Shown here: one piece after another, positions 31,879-41,430 of the stretch
How positions within the stretch are numbered: the stretch's first letter is position 1
Layout: every line of letters starts with the position of its first letter
Assembly: GCA_003862155.1 (NCBI GenBank)
Contig: QOUV01000015.1
Location: 1 to 49,529 of the forward strand
DNA: 49,529 nucleotides
Reading direction: 5' to 3'
Origin: Lachnospiraceae bacterium
GTDB lineage: Bacteria; Bacillota; Clostridia; Lachnospirales; Lachnospiraceae
Translations under genes and position numbers: made by a program
The notes under the pieces: generated by a model
The model's input: the letters and a program-made list of their open reading frames with translations, nothing else
What the model was told of the DNA's origin: nothing
Database searches by the model: none

Positions 31879-31925
31879 CTTTAAAAAAAAACGGCCTTCG
31901 ATTACAATTCCATTATACTTATTAT
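31879..31925. repeat. Direct repeat, copy 1
   Basis: About 45 bases (CTTTAAAAAAAAACGGCCTT, then TTACAATTCCATTATACTT) recur with a few changes at 32400-32446. The copy lies in the leader of the lipoprotein gene. Confidence 0.75.
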
Positions 31926-31933
31926 CTAAAACT

Positions 31934-32057
31934 TCCCACACCTAAATGGTGTGCTGTACCTTGAAAATTCAATAATTCGGGCAAAAAATAAGGCATAGAT
32001 CGCATGCCTCTGGTATAATTGAGTTGTCGAAAAACAATAAACACAAAGGAGTTTTCT
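31934..32057 (+). mobile_element. Left end of an IS4-like element
   Basis: It begins TCCCACACCTAAATGGTGTG and continues to the transposase start, with a TATAAT box at about 32014 and GGAG ahead of the ATG. The first 33 bases are almost the same as those at 8660-8628 (minus). The right end of the element is not present. Confidence 0.65.
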
Positions 32058-32405
32058 ATGCCAACTTCAATTTTACCACAAAATCAGGACGAACAGGAAC
32101 TTTATAATGCGATTTCTTCATTTTTCCGCAGATTTAAAATCGGAGATCTTCTGCGTAAATGTAATGCGCAGAAAGAGAAAGGCATTCCTGTCATTCAGAT
32201 TTTCAAATACAAACTCTGCATTGTCTTCGCCGGACGAAGCATGTACATGCAGCAGAAGACCGGGCATTTCCATGAAGCATTCAGCAAGAACACTTTCTAT
32301 CGCTTCCTGAACAGCACAAGGACGAACTGGCTCCGCTTTACAACACTGCTTTCCAAGGCTGCTGCTTCAACCTCTTTTTTGCATCATTTCATGGATTATC
32401 TTTAA
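32058..32405 (+). pseudogene. N-terminal fragment of an IS4-like transposase
   Basis: This is a 115-codon remnant. NAISSFFRRFKIGDLLRKCN, then KEKGIPVIQIFKYKL and NTFYRFLNSTRTNWLRF, match the N-terminal region of IS4-type DDE transposases from Clostridia (recalled pattern, exact family uncertain). The catalytic DDE domain is missing. The frame ends at a 45-bp sequence that also occurs left of the element. Bases 32447-32508 hold only a terminator. Confidence 0.7.
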
Positions 32406-32446
32406 AAAAAACGGCCTTCAATTACAGTTACATTATACTTCTTATT
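32400..32446. repeat. Direct repeat, copy 2
   Basis: About 45 bases match copy 1 (31879-31925) in the same orientation. The repeats enclose the IS4-like remnant and probably mark the deletion or insertion junction. Confidence 0.75.
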
Positions 32447-32465
32447 TTTAATGTTTAAAGTCCTA

Positions 32466-32497
32466 TATTAAAAAAAGAGCCCGATCTTTTGATCAAG
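32466..32497 (-). terminator. Terminator of the parE-parC-argC unit
   Basis: On the minus strand AGGGCTTGATC pairs with GATCGGGCTCT (with G-T pairs) over an AAAA loop and is followed by TTTTTTT. Confidence 0.75.
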
Positions 32498-32508
32498 CCC
32501 TATTCTTA

Positions 32509-33111
32509 TCAAAGAGAATTGTCCCCACTTCTGTCTTTGATAAATTCAGCGCAGACGTCTAGTATGCTCTTCAGATTCCCGATATCTGTCATCACGTTCT
32601 GTGTCTCGAGGGAGTGGTTTGCCTCGGTGACTTCGTAGTAGGCCACGCCGCACTCACAAGCTTCGCTTGAGATAAGTTCGTTGTCCGGTGCCCACTGGTC
32701 GGCGAGCCCGTGAAAAACGATTATATCTTTGCTTCGCTCAGATCCCTGCTGTTCGAGCAGGAGTTTTAAAATATGCATCGTCTCGTTGAGTGGTGTGAAA
32801 AGTATGTGCTTTGCTCCGATATTTCTCTTCAAATCCGCCTGGAGTGAGACTGCCGTCCCGATGCTTTTTGAAATAAAAATATCGCCTGAAGATGCATCCT
32901 CTGGCAGCTGCTCGTTCAGCTTGTTGTACGCCTGAATGAAAGCCCTTTTCATTTTTTCAGGGTCGCCCTTGACGCCCTTTTCAAAACGACCAAAAGTGAT
33001 CGGTCTTCTGTGGTAACCGGCGTTGTAGGCGATCCGACCGGTAAAATAGAGAAGCGAACGATCGACTGTGTAGCCGATGCCAGGTACTATATATGCGTTA
33101 TTTTCTGCCAT
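32509..33111 (-). CDS. Alpha/beta hydrolase-like protein
   Basis: This cytoplasmic protein of 200 aa has a probable triad: Ser83 in a shortened nucleophile elbow (FISKSIGT), Asp138 (FHGLADQWAPD) and His166 (ANHSLE). The order and spacing fit small alpha/beta hydrolases (serine esterase type). The substrate is unknown. It starts only 2 bases after argC, so it is translationally linked to arginine synthesis or simply the last gene of the operon. It ends at a terminator. Confidence 0.75.
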   Translation of the reverse strand: MAENNAYIVPGIGYTVDRSLLYFTGRIAYNAGYHRRPITFGRFEKGVKGDPEKMKRAFIQAYNKLNEQLPEDASSGDIFISKSIGTAVSLQADLKRNIGAKHILFTPLNETMHILKLLLEQQGSERSKDIIVFHGLADQWAPDNELISSEACECGVAYYEVTEANHSLETQNVMTDIGNLKSILDVCAEFIKDRSGDNSL

Positions 33112-33113
33112 TT

Positions 33114-34049
33114 TTACACCAGTCCTGTCGTCTCATCGAGCCCTAAGGCAATGTTCATGTTCTGCACAGCGGCGCCTGAAGCCCCCTTACCGAGGTTATC
33201 GAAAACCGCGGTAATCGCTGTGTTCTCGTCACTGCCGCATACATAGATTTTCAATCTGTTCGAGCCTGAGAGCTCGTTGGCATAGAGCGTTCCCGGCTTT
33301 TCGTCCATGTCAGCAACTGAAACAAAAGTCTCGCCGTCGTAGTGCTTTTTATATGCCTGCCAGATATCCTCTGCAGTGGCTCCATGATTTAACATTCTGT
33401 TCTGAAGCATAAGCGTTCCGGCCATTCCCTTGTAATAGTCATCTACTACTGGTAAAAATACCGGTGTATGAGAAAGTCCGGTGTATTTTACCATCTCCGG
33501 AATGTGCTTGTGCTTTAAATTTCTCCCGTAGATGCCAGGCGCTGAAAGTGACTCCGGTCTGCCATCGGCCTCATAGCTGGCGATCATCTTTTTGCCGCCG
33601 CCCGAATAGCCTGTCAGGGAGAAAAAGCTGACCGGATAGTCCTTGGGAAGAATTCCGGCCTGAACCAGCGGAGCTACAGTGCTGATAAATCCTGTCGCAT
33701 GGCAGCCTGGATTTGCAATTCTGTGAGAAGATGCGATTTCTTCCCTCTGACCTTTTTTAAGCTCCGGGAAGCCATATGCCCATCCATCGGCAGTCCTGTG
33801 TGCAGTCGAAGCGTCGATGATTTTTACATGGTCGTTCCCGACAAGTGAAACTGCGTGAACAGCCTCAGCATCAGGCAGGCAGAGAAACACGATGTCGGCT
33901 GCATTTATAAATTTCTTTCTCTCTTCGACGTCGTGTCTCTTATCTTCATCAATTCTAAGAAGCTCGAGGTCGTCTCTCTTCCCGATCCTGTCGTAGATCT
34001 GAAGTCCTGTCGTACCACTCTGTCCATCTATGTAAATCTTTGGTTTCAT
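33114..34049 (-). CDS. argC: N-acetyl-gamma-glutamyl-phosphate reductase
   Basis: This 311-aa NADPH-dependent enzyme catalyses the third step of arginine synthesis. It belongs to the shorter type 2 ArgC group: it starts MKPKIYIDGQSGTTGLQIYD and has the catalytic Cys116 in IANPGCHATGF, followed by SLTGYSGGGKKM. I chose the start from homology; the frame is open 19 codons further. No other arg gene is near. It lies 53 bases after the DUF308 membrane gene, in the same direction as parE-parC. Confidence 0.93.
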   Translation of the reverse strand: MKPKIYIDGQSGTTGLQIYDRIGKRDDLELLRIDEDKRHDVEERKKFINAADIVFLCLPDAEAVHAVSLVGNDHVKIIDASTAHRTADGWAYGFPELKKGQREEIASSHRIANPGCHATGFISTVAPLVQAGILPKDYPVSFFSLTGYSGGGKKMIASYEADGRPESLSAPGIYGRNLKHKHIPEMVKYTGLSHTPVFLPVVDDYYKGMAGTLMLQNRMLNHGATAEDIWQAYKKHYDGETFVSVADMDEKPGTLYANELSGSNRLKIYVCGSDENTAITAVFDNLGKGASGAAVQNMNIALGLDETTGLV

Positions 34050-34102
34050 CTTTTTTCCTTTCCAAAAAGCCACACTGTCACGGGTTTTACAAAAAGCAAT
34101 AA

Positions 34103-34972
34103 TCACCTGTCTTTGCCATCTGCAGAGTTCGAAGTCCCGTCTTTTACATCGTCTCCAGACCCGGAGCTGGAAGATACTTCAGGCTCAGATCTGGAATCGT
34201 CATGAGACTCTGATTTGGGAGCCACTTCGATCTCTTCCTCTTCCTCAATCGGCTCATTCCAAAGCCTGCCGGGATTTGGCTCCGGCGGGAGGTCTTTTAC
34301 GGTAAACGGCTGGTCTTCGAGATTTCGCTCACGTGAACGCTTGACATCGAAATAGGTCTCGGTGAAAGGCTCATCCTCTTTGTTGCGTTTTGCTGAAAGA
34401 TTGAGCCAGCGCTCGTATTTTACGCTGCGGATGAAAGTGATCATAAGAGCCAGGATTCCGAGAATTCCCGCGAACATCACTCCGAGGTAAAAATATGTGA
34501 GGTTCGCAAATATAGTCGGAGTGTCTACAAGGAAAAATGCCGCTCCGAGGCAGATAACAGCCGCCGCAAAGACGAAATTCAGAAAGGCTGAAAATGGCCC
34601 GCGCATGAATGCGCACTGGAGGAAAAACTGCAGGATACAGACGCCTAAGACTATCAGGATAGCACCGAGCACATAGATCAGGTGCCCGGCAACGGCCCTG
34701 GCCTGAAGGATAAGCAGCACCCCGGCTAAGATCAAAAGAATTCCTGTCGAGAAATCGTAATTTGAAACCGACATGTACTCCTCTTTCATAAAAAACCGGA
34801 GCACGAGCCAGCAGCCGCCGATTATCGCAAAACCGCTCATCACATATATGAAACCTACGGCCGGAAATGCATGATCTATGGCAAGTATGGCTCCAACTAT
34901 GATAAGGAGCACCGAAATGATCACGACAGCCATCATTGCGGCATAATTTCTGTTTACGCGTTTTTCCTCCAT
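34103..34972 (-). CDS. DUF308/HdeD-like membrane protein with an acidic tail
   Basis: This 289-aa protein has six to seven membrane helices in the first 190 residues, in paired repeats (for example IYVMSGFAIIGGCWLVL and ILLILAGVLLILQA) as in DUF308/HdeD proteins. The last 100 residues are cytoplasmic, first with basic clusters (KYERWLNLSAKRNK), then strongly acidic and Ser-rich. The function is unknown. It lies 22 bases after parC, so it is co-transcribed. Confidence 0.75.
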   Translation of the reverse strand: MEEKRVNRNYAAMMAVVIISVLLIIVGAILAIDHAFPAVGFIYVMSGFAIIGGCWLVLRFFMKEEYMSVSNYDFSTGILLILAGVLLILQARAVAGHLIYVLGAILIVLGVCILQFFLQCAFMRGPFSAFLNFVFAAAVICLGAAFFLVDTPTIFANLTYFYLGVMFAGILGILALMITFIRSVKYERWLNLSAKRNKEDEPFTETYFDVKRSRERNLEDQPFTVKDLPPEPNPGRLWNEPIEEEEEIEVAPKSESHDDSRSEPEVSSSSGSGDDVKDGTSNSADGKDR

Positions 34973-34994
34973 ATTTACTCCTTTTCATACAGAC

Positions 34995-37136
34995 TCACAA
35001 TTTGACAAATCCCGCCTCTTTGACAAAATCACCCTTTTTCAAACTGATTCCGATATTTCCGATCGCGGTCTTGTGTTTCAGAGGGAAATCGGCGGCAGAG
35101 AGTTTTTTCTTGTGGCGCTTCTCGGTCTTTATCTCAATAGTCGAGTCGGGATCTAAGATGCCGACTGCGACGAGCTCATCGTCGTCTTTGAATTTGGTCG
35201 CCGCTATCGTCTTTCGGGACGATAAAAATTCGTCACCGGCTACCTTCTTTATCATACCCCTTTTTGTGATAAAATACATCTCTTTCCCGACAATTTCAGA
35301 AATTGAACCTAAGAAAAGTGCTCTCTCCTTCGAGCCATCGAAATTGCTGACATTGTCGACCGGTTCGCCCTTGTCACGGAACTTACCGAGCGGCAGATCG
35401 AGCACCTTTAAAGTGTCAGCGTTTCCAGTATCTGTGAAAATAATAAGCTTGTCTGTATTTTTGCAGAAGATTACTCTCCTGCTCTCAGAATCGGCGGCCT
35501 CTTTATTTCTCTCGTAAGTGGCCGTGTCGACGCCTCTGGCGTAGCCAAATCTGTCGATAAGGACTACCTGATCAGTCTCCTCGACAGGCTTCTCTACGAT
35601 CACGGCCTCGGCAACGTTGTCGATCGTAGTCTTCCTTGGAGCGGCGAATTCTTTCTTTAGTTTTCTCAAATCAGCTATGATCGTCTTCTTCATCGACTCC
35701 CTGTTTTCGAGGATGTCGGTGTAGTTGGCGATGTTTTTCATGGTCTCGTCGTAGTCGGCGCGCAGTGCGTCGATCTCGAGGCCGATGAGGCGATACAGCC
35801 TCATGTCGAGGATCGCATCCGCCTGTTTCTGTGTGAAGAGAAGAGTCTTTGCAGCTTTCTCTGAGGTCTTCTTTCTGAATTTGATGCCCTCTGTATTTCC
35901 ATTTACAAGGCAGTCACAGGCCATTTTTCTGTCTTTACTGCCGCGGAGGATCTCGATAATAAGGTCGATGCAGTCGCAGGCTTTGATAAGGCCTTCCTGG
36001 ATCTCCTTCTTCTCGCGCTCTTTGTTAAGGAGTGTCGTGTATTTTCTTCTGTTGATCTCGTACTGGAATTCGACGTTGTGCCTGATGATCGGGACAAGTC
36101 CGAGAGTCTCAGGACGGCCGTCGCAGACGCAGAGCATATTTACTCCGAAAGTGTCCTCGAGCTTTGTCTTCTTGTAGAGAAGGTTTATGAAGTTGTCAAC
36201 GTCGGCACCTTTTTTCAGATCTATGACTATCCTTATGCCCTCCTTTGAGGACTGGTTTGAAATATCAGAGATGTCGTTAGTCAGGTGGTTCTCCTGAAGA
36301 GCCGCCGTATCGGATAGAAACTTTCCGATGCCGGACCCGATCATAGTGTAAGGGATTTCAGTTACGACTACCTTCGTGTGGCCTGCTCTTCCCGGCTCTG
36401 TGATAACCCTTCCGCGAAGCTTTATCTTGCCCTGTCCGGTCGAGTAAATTTCCTCGAGCTCGTCTTTATTCGTGACGATGCCGCCCGTCGGAAAATCCGG
36501 ACCCTTGACATACTGCATGGCCTGCTTCGTCGACATGTCGGGATTTTTCATATAGGCGATCATCAGGTCGATGACCTCGCCCGGGTTATGAGTCGGAATC
36601 GAGGTTGCCATACCAACGGCGATTCCCTCTGCTCCGTTTATCAGAATATTTGGAATGCGGACAGGCAGGATCGACGGCTCCTTTTCAGTCTCGTCAAAGT
36701 TCGGTACGAAATCGACCACATCCTTATCAAGATCTGCTAAAAATGCCTCCTGTGTGATCTTCGCAAGACGAGCTTCTGTATAACGCATGGCTGCGGCACC
36801 ATCGCCTTCGATCGAGCCAAAGTTGCCGTGTCCGTCTACTAAAGGAAGCTCCTTTTTGAAATCCTGCGCCATTACGACTAAAGCATCATAAATAGACGAG
36901 TCGCCGTGCGGATGGTATTTACCCATTGTATCGCCGACGATTCTCGCACTCTTTCTGTAAGGGCCATTCCAGCGGATGCCGAGCTCGTACATATCGTAGA
37001 GCGTGCGTCTCTGCACCGGCTTAAGTCCGTCGCGCACGTCCGGTAATGCTCTCTGCACGATGACGCTCATTGCATAGTCTATATATGATTTCTGCATGAT
37101 CTCGGAGTATTCCGAGTGAATCAATTCCTGTGGCAT
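34995..37136 (-). CDS. parC: DNA topoisomerase IV subunit A (GyrA/ParC family)
   Basis: This 713-aa DNA-cleaving subunit has the active-site Tyr119 (AAMRYTEARL) and the quinolone-region helix HPHGDSSIYDALV at 77-89. The C-terminal beta-pinwheel is degenerate, and no GyrA box (QRRGGKG) is visible. Together with the short length this supports ParC over GyrA, so the enzyme should mainly decatenate. Some annotation tools would call it GyrA-like. It follows the ParE-type subunit by 43 bases. Confidence 0.9.
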   Translation of the reverse strand: MPQELIHSEYSEIMQKSYIDYAMSVIVQRALPDVRDGLKPVQRRTLYDMYELGIRWNGPYRKSARIVGDTMGKYHPHGDSSIYDALVVMAQDFKKELPLVDGHGNFGSIEGDGAAAMRYTEARLAKITQEAFLADLDKDVVDFVPNFDETEKEPSILPVRIPNILINGAEGIAVGMATSIPTHNPGEVIDLMIAYMKNPDMSTKQAMQYVKGPDFPTGGIVTNKDELEEIYSTGQGKIKLRGRVITEPGRAGHTKVVVTEIPYTMIGSGIGKFLSDTAALQENHLTNDISDISNQSSKEGIRIVIDLKKGADVDNFINLLYKKTKLEDTFGVNMLCVCDGRPETLGLVPIIRHNVEFQYEINRRKYTTLLNKEREKKEIQEGLIKACDCIDLIIEILRGSKDRKMACDCLVNGNTEGIKFRKKTSEKAAKTLLFTQKQADAILDMRLYRLIGLEIDALRADYDETMKNIANYTDILENRESMKKTIIADLRKLKKEFAAPRKTTIDNVAEAVIVEKPVEETDQVVLIDRFGYARGVDTATYERNKEAADSESRRVIFCKNTDKLIIFTDTGNADTLKVLDLPLGKFRDKGEPVDNVSNFDGSKERALFLGSISEIVGKEMYFITKRGMIKKVAGDEFLSSRKTIAATKFKDDDELVAVGILDPDSTIEIKTEKRHKKKLSAADFPLKHKTAIGNIGISLKKGDFVKEAGFVKL

Positions 37137-37179
37137 TTTTTACCTCTCAAAAAAATAATCGGAGATTTTTAAAAAAGGA

Positions 37180-39123
37180 TCAAAGATCGAGCTCTGCTTC
37201 CTTTGCATGGCTGTGGATAAAATTCCTTCGTGGCGAGACGTCGCTTCCCATCAGCATCTCCGTGACGTCGCTTGCCATTCTTCCGTCTTCGATCTCGACC
37301 TGGCGGAGCTTTCTCCTGTCAGGGTCAAGTGTCGTCTCCCAAAGCTGCTCCGGGTCCATCTCACCGAGTCCTTTGTAACGCTGCAGTGTGAACGGCCCCT
37401 TGTGCCTCTTCCTGTACTGGGCTAGGGCTTCGTCGTCGTATAAGTACTCTTCTCTGCCCTTCTTTGGCATGGCCTTGTAGAGCGGAGGCATGGCAATGTA
37501 GACATGTCCCTCGTAGATAAGCTCCGGCATGAACCGATAGAAAAGTGTCAGAAGGAGCGTCGCAATATGGGCTCCGTCGACATCGGCATCGGCCATGATT
37601 ATGATCTTATTGTATCTGAGTTTGGTGATATCAAAGTCGTTTCCGTAGCCCTCTGAAAAACCGCAGCCGAATGCGTTTATCATGGTCTTTATCTCGGCAT
37701 TCGCGAGGACTTTGTCAATAGAAGCCTTCTCGACATTTAAAATCTTACCGCGGATCGGGAGGATGGCCTGATACATTCTGTTTCTGGCTGTCTTTGCCGA
37801 GCCGCCGGCTGAATCTCCCTCGACTATAAATATCTCGCACTTCGAAGCATCTCTGCTCTCACAGTTTGCGAGCTTGCCGTTCGAATCGAAAGAGTACTTC
37901 TGCTTTGTCAGGAGGTTTGTCTTCGCTTTCTCCTCGGTCTTTCTGATCTTTGCAGCCTTCTGCGCGCAGTCTATGATGGCCTTTAAGGTATCGACATTTC
38001 TATCGAAATAGAGGACCACCTGCTCGTTTACCACCGTAGAAACTGCCTTCGCGGCGTCCTGATTGTCGAGCTTCGTCTTTGTCTGTCCTTCAAAACGAGG
38101 GTCTGGATGCTTTATCGAAATGACGGCAGTCATTCCGTTTCTGACGTCGGCTCCCGTGAAATTCGGGTCCTTATCTTTGAGGATTCCCAAAGTTCTCGCA
38201 TATGAATTGATGACTGTAGTAAAAATAGTCTTGAATCCTGTGATATGTGTACCGCCCTCGGCATTGTAGATGTTGTTGCAGAAACCCATGATGTTCTCAT
38301 GGAACTCGTTTACGAACTGGAAGGCCACGTCGACCTGGATTCCGTCGCTCTCACCGCTCAATGTCACGATGTCAGTGACAGGTTCGTTGTTCGCGTTCAG
38401 GTCCCTGATAAATCCGGACAGACCATCTTCCTCGTGGAAAGTAAGGTGCTCGTCCATCCCCTCACGGTTGTCATCGAAAATGATCGTAAGCTTTGGATTT
38501 AAGTATGCGGTCTCATGGAGACGGCTCTTGATCTCGTCCTCTTTGAATCTGGTTTTTTCAAAGATAGAAGGATCCGGGAGAAATGTGATCGTGGTTCCTG
38601 TCTCCTTCGTATCTCCGATGACCGGTAGCAGGCCATTCTCAAGCTTTAAGACCGGCTTGCCCTTCTTGTATCTGTCGTGGTAGATGTGTCCGTCACGCTT
38701 TACTTTGACGTCCATAAAAGCGGACAATGCATTTACTACCGACGAACCTACTCCGTGCAGTCCTCCTGAGGTCTTGTAGACAGAGTGGTCGAATTTGCCT
38801 CCGGCATGAAGTGTCGTAAATACCACTCTCTCTGCAGAAACTCCCTTGGCATGCATTCCGACAGGTATACCTCTGCCGTTGTCCGCAACCGTGCAGGACC
38901 CGTCATCATTTAAAGTGACGTGAACTGTATCACAGTATCCTGCGAGATGCTCGTCGACTGAGTTGTCGACGATCTCGTAGATCATGTGGTTTAAACCCTT
39001 CCTCGAAGTGGAACCTATATACATGCCGGGGCGGACCCTGACAGCCTCGAGACCTTCGAGGACTGTGATCGAGTCCGCACCGTAATCTTCTTCTGACGAT
39101 TTCTTTGACGAATTCTTTGCCAT
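37180..39123 (-). CDS. parE: DNA topoisomerase IV subunit B (GyrB/ParE family)
   Basis: This protein of about 647 aa has the GHKL ATPase domain at the N-terminus (EIVDNSVDEHLAG, DNGRGIPV, TSGGLHGVGSSVVNAL), a transducer domain with QTKTKL, and the TOPRIM domain (IVEGDSAGGSAK, ADADVDGAHI, QRYKGLGEMDPEQLWETT). It energises ParC. I assigned parE from its pairing with a short ParC-like subunit; the sequence alone resembles GyrB as well. GGAG supports the ATG at 39123. Confidence 0.9.
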   Translation of the reverse strand: MAKNSSKKSSEEDYGADSITVLEGLEAVRVRPGMYIGSTSRKGLNHMIYEIVDNSVDEHLAGYCDTVHVTLNDDGSCTVADNGRGIPVGMHAKGVSAERVVFTTLHAGGKFDHSVYKTSGGLHGVGSSVVNALSAFMDVKVKRDGHIYHDRYKKGKPVLKLENGLLPVIGDTKETGTTITFLPDPSIFEKTRFKEDEIKSRLHETAYLNPKLTIIFDDNREGMDEHLTFHEEDGLSGFIRDLNANNEPVTDIVTLSGESDGIQVDVAFQFVNEFHENIMGFCNNIYNAEGGTHITGFKTIFTTVINSYARTLGILKDKDPNFTGADVRNGMTAVISIKHPDPRFEGQTKTKLDNQDAAKAVSTVVNEQVVLYFDRNVDTLKAIIDCAQKAAKIRKTEEKAKTNLLTKQKYSFDSNGKLANCESRDASKCEIFIVEGDSAGGSAKTARNRMYQAILPIRGKILNVEKASIDKVLANAEIKTMINAFGCGFSEGYGNDFDITKLRYNKIIIMADADVDGAHIATLLLTLFYRFMPELIYEGHVYIAMPPLYKAMPKKGREEYLYDDEALAQYRKRHKGPFTLQRYKGLGEMDPEQLWETTLDPDRRKLRQVEIEDGRMASDVTEMLMGSDVSPRRNFIHSHAKEAELDL

Positions 39124-39154
39124 CAAAAACTCCTGTGTAAATTTATCGTGTTTT

Positions 39155-40366
39155 TTACAGAACAGTCCGAACGATCCTTGGCTGGTAACCGCCCTTCTTC
39201 AGAGCGTCCATGATCTGGTTCTTGTGATCTGTACCGAAAGCCTCGAGCGTGATGCGCAGCTCTACCTGAGCGCTGCGGTTTACAGCGACGAACTGGTTGT
39301 GCTCGAGTTTGATAACGTTGCCCTGCTCATTAGCGATCGTCTCAGCAACTGAAGCGAGCTCACCCGGCTTGTCAGGAAGCAGGACTGAAACTGTAAAGAT
39401 CCTGTTTCTCATGATAAGGCCGTTCTGGACGATGGACGACATCGTGATAAGGTCCATGTTGCCACCGGAGAGGATGCAGGCGACATTCTTGTTCTTACAT
39501 TTCAGCTTCCCTGCAGCTGCCACCGACAACAGTCCGGAATTCTCCACGATCATCTTGTGATTCTCGACCATGTCGAGAAAAGCTACAACGAGCTCGTCGT
39601 CCTTGACTGTGATGATATCATCGATATTCTTCTGGATGTAAGGGAAGATATGTGACCCGGGTGTCTTTACTGCGGTGCCGTCTGCTATGGTGTCAACATG
39701 CTCTAATGTCGTGACCCTGCCGTTCTTTAAGGACTCCTTCATGCAGGCAGCGCCCTCAGGCTCTACACCTATGACCTTGATCTTAGGGTTTATCAGTTTG
39801 GCGAGAGTGGAAACTCCTGTGGCGAGTCCGCCGCCTCCGATCGGGACTAGGATGTAGTCTACAAGAGGAAGCTCCTGAATGATCTCCATCGCGATCGTGC
39901 CCTGTCCTGTAGCTACTACCGGATCGTCAAACGGGTGGATAAAAGTATAGCCGTTCTCCTTCGCGAGCTGCATCGCATAGTCGGCAGCATCGTCAAATAC
40001 GTCTCCGTGAAGGACGACCTCAGCACCGTATCCCTTGGTGCGGTTCACCTTGATAAGAGGTGTCGTGGTCGGCATCACGATGACGGCCTTGCAGCCATAC
40101 TTCTGCGCAGCAAAAGCAACGCCCTGTGCGTGGTTTCCGGCGGAAGCTGTGATAAGTCCTTTCTTCCTCTCCTCCTCTGAAAGAGTGGAAATCTTGTAAT
40201 AAGCGCCCCTGACTTTGTAAGCGCCGGTGCGCTGAAGGTTCTCAGGCTTCAGATAAATCCTGTTCCCGGTCTGAGCACTGAAATAGTCACTGTAGATGAG
40301 CTTGGTCTCCAGCGTGACTTCGTGGACTTTCTTACACGCTTCATCAAAATCTTCTCTTGTCAGCAT
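39155..40366 (-). CDS. ilvA: Threonine ammonia-lyase with a C-terminal ACT domain
   Basis: This 403-aa PLP enzyme converts threonine to 2-oxobutanoate and ammonia. It has the PLP lysine K51 (TGAYKVRGAY), the phosphate-binding glycine loop PIGGGGLATGVST and a C-terminal ACT domain (about 328-403). This arrangement is typical of the one-ACT form often called biodegradative or TdcB-like; biosynthetic IlvA has a larger regulatory part. It lies between ftsY and parE without an obvious functional link. Confidence 0.9.
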   Translation of the reverse strand: MLTREDFDEACKKVHEVTLETKLIYSDYFSAQTGNRIYLKPENLQRTGAYKVRGAYYKISTLSEEERKKGLITASAGNHAQGVAFAAQKYGCKAVIVMPTTTPLIKVNRTKGYGAEVVLHGDVFDDAADYAMQLAKENGYTFIHPFDDPVVATGQGTIAMEIIQELPLVDYILVPIGGGGLATGVSTLAKLINPKIKVIGVEPEGAACMKESLKNGRVTTLEHVDTIADGTAVKTPGSHIFPYIQKNIDDIITVKDDELVVAFLDMVENHKMIVENSGLLSVAAAGKLKCKNKNVACILSGGNMDLITMSSIVQNGLIMRNRIFTVSVLLPDKPGELASVAETIANEQGNVIKLEHNQFVAVNRSAQVELRITLEAFGTDHKNQIMDALKKGGYQPRIVRTVL

Positions 40367-40443
40367 AATCTTTTTCCCTTTCGTCTTTTCTTTTTTCGTA
40401 TGTGTGTTCTATATTTTAATACATGTCAATGTTTTTTGTCAAA

Positions 40444-41400
40444 TCAGCCGTTTTCCTCTGAGTCATCCTGCGACGAGTCATCCTGGTTGTCGAGTTCGAA
40501 AAGTGCCTTTGCAAACTGTTCTGGATCGAACCTCTCGAGGTCATCTACCTGCTCTCCTACTCCGATGTACTTGACTGGAATTCCAAGCTCAGTTGCGATA
40601 GCGATCGCAATGCCGCCCTTCGCTGTCCCGTCCATTTTTGTAAGGACGACACCTGTGGCATGAGCTACCTCAGAAAAGTCCTCTGCCTGGTGCAGCGCAT
40701 TCTGCCCGGTCGTCGCATCCACTACAACGAGAGTCTCCTTTAATGCCTCCGGGAAATGGGAATCGATGATCTTATTCATCTTCGCAAGCTCGTCCATTAA
40801 GTTTTTCTTGTTGTTAAGTCGACCGGCGGTATCTATCAGAAGGCAGTCGGCATGTCTCGCCTTCGCTGCGGCGATCGCATCGAAAACTACCGACGAAGGG
40901 TCTGCTCCCTCACCTGCTCCGATGATCTCTGCTCCGGCACGCTCTGACCAGATTTCGAGCTGCTCCTTTGCGGCGGCGCGAAATGTATCTGCTGCGGCAA
41001 TAACGACTTTTTTGCCATTATCGTGCAGCTTTGCTGCAAGCTTTCCGATAGTCGTGGTCTTTCCGACTCCGTTTACTCCGATAACAAATACGACCGATGT
41101 AGTCTCGGCAAATTTGTACGCATCCTCCGGAACTGCCATTTTTTCAGTGATGTAGTGTACGAAATATTCACGGAGCGGTCCCGGATTTTTGATGTGCTCT
41201 TTTTTGGAAGCGCTTTTAAGCTCCTCTATGATGTCCTCTGTCGTCTTTACTCCGATATCGCCGAGGATAAGCGTCTCCTCAAGATCGTCGTAAAAATCGT
41301 CGTCGAGCTTTTCGTGCCCCATGAAAACAGCATCCATATCAGCTACGAAGCTGCTTCTCGTTTTAAAAAGTCCCTGTTTTAACCTCTGAAAAAATCCCAT
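40444..41400 (-). CDS. ftsY: Signal recognition particle receptor FtsY
   Basis: This 318-aa SRP GTPase docks ribosome-SRP complexes at the membrane. The N domain is at 1-95 and the G domain has P-loop GVNGVGKT (108-115), DTFRAAAKEQL, DTAGR and TKMDGTAKGG. The acidic A domain is absent, as in many Firmicutes. The C-terminus is acidic (DDSSQDDSEENG). It follows smc by 30 bases, the usual Clostridia order. Confidence 0.96.
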   Translation of the reverse strand: MGFFQRLKQGLFKTRSSFVADMDAVFMGHEKLDDDFYDDLEETLILGDIGVKTTEDIIEELKSASKKEHIKNPGPLREYFVHYITEKMAVPEDAYKFAETTSVVFVIGVNGVGKTTTIGKLAAKLHDNGKKVVIAAADTFRAAAKEQLEIWSERAGAEIIGAGEGADPSSVVFDAIAAAKARHADCLLIDTAGRLNNKKNLMDELAKMNKIIDSHFPEALKETLVVVDATTGQNALHQAEDFSEVAHATGVVLTKMDGTAKGGIAIAIATELGIPVKYIGVGEQVDDLERFDPEQFAKALFELDNQDDSSQDDSEENG

Positions 41401-41430
41401 TCAAATCTCCTGGTAAAATAATGTTTAGAG

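Noticed and set aside
34995-39123. Naming the topoisomerase pair gyrA/gyrB
   Set aside because: The A subunit is short and lacks a GyrA box, which favours topoisomerase IV, though the B subunit alone cannot decide.
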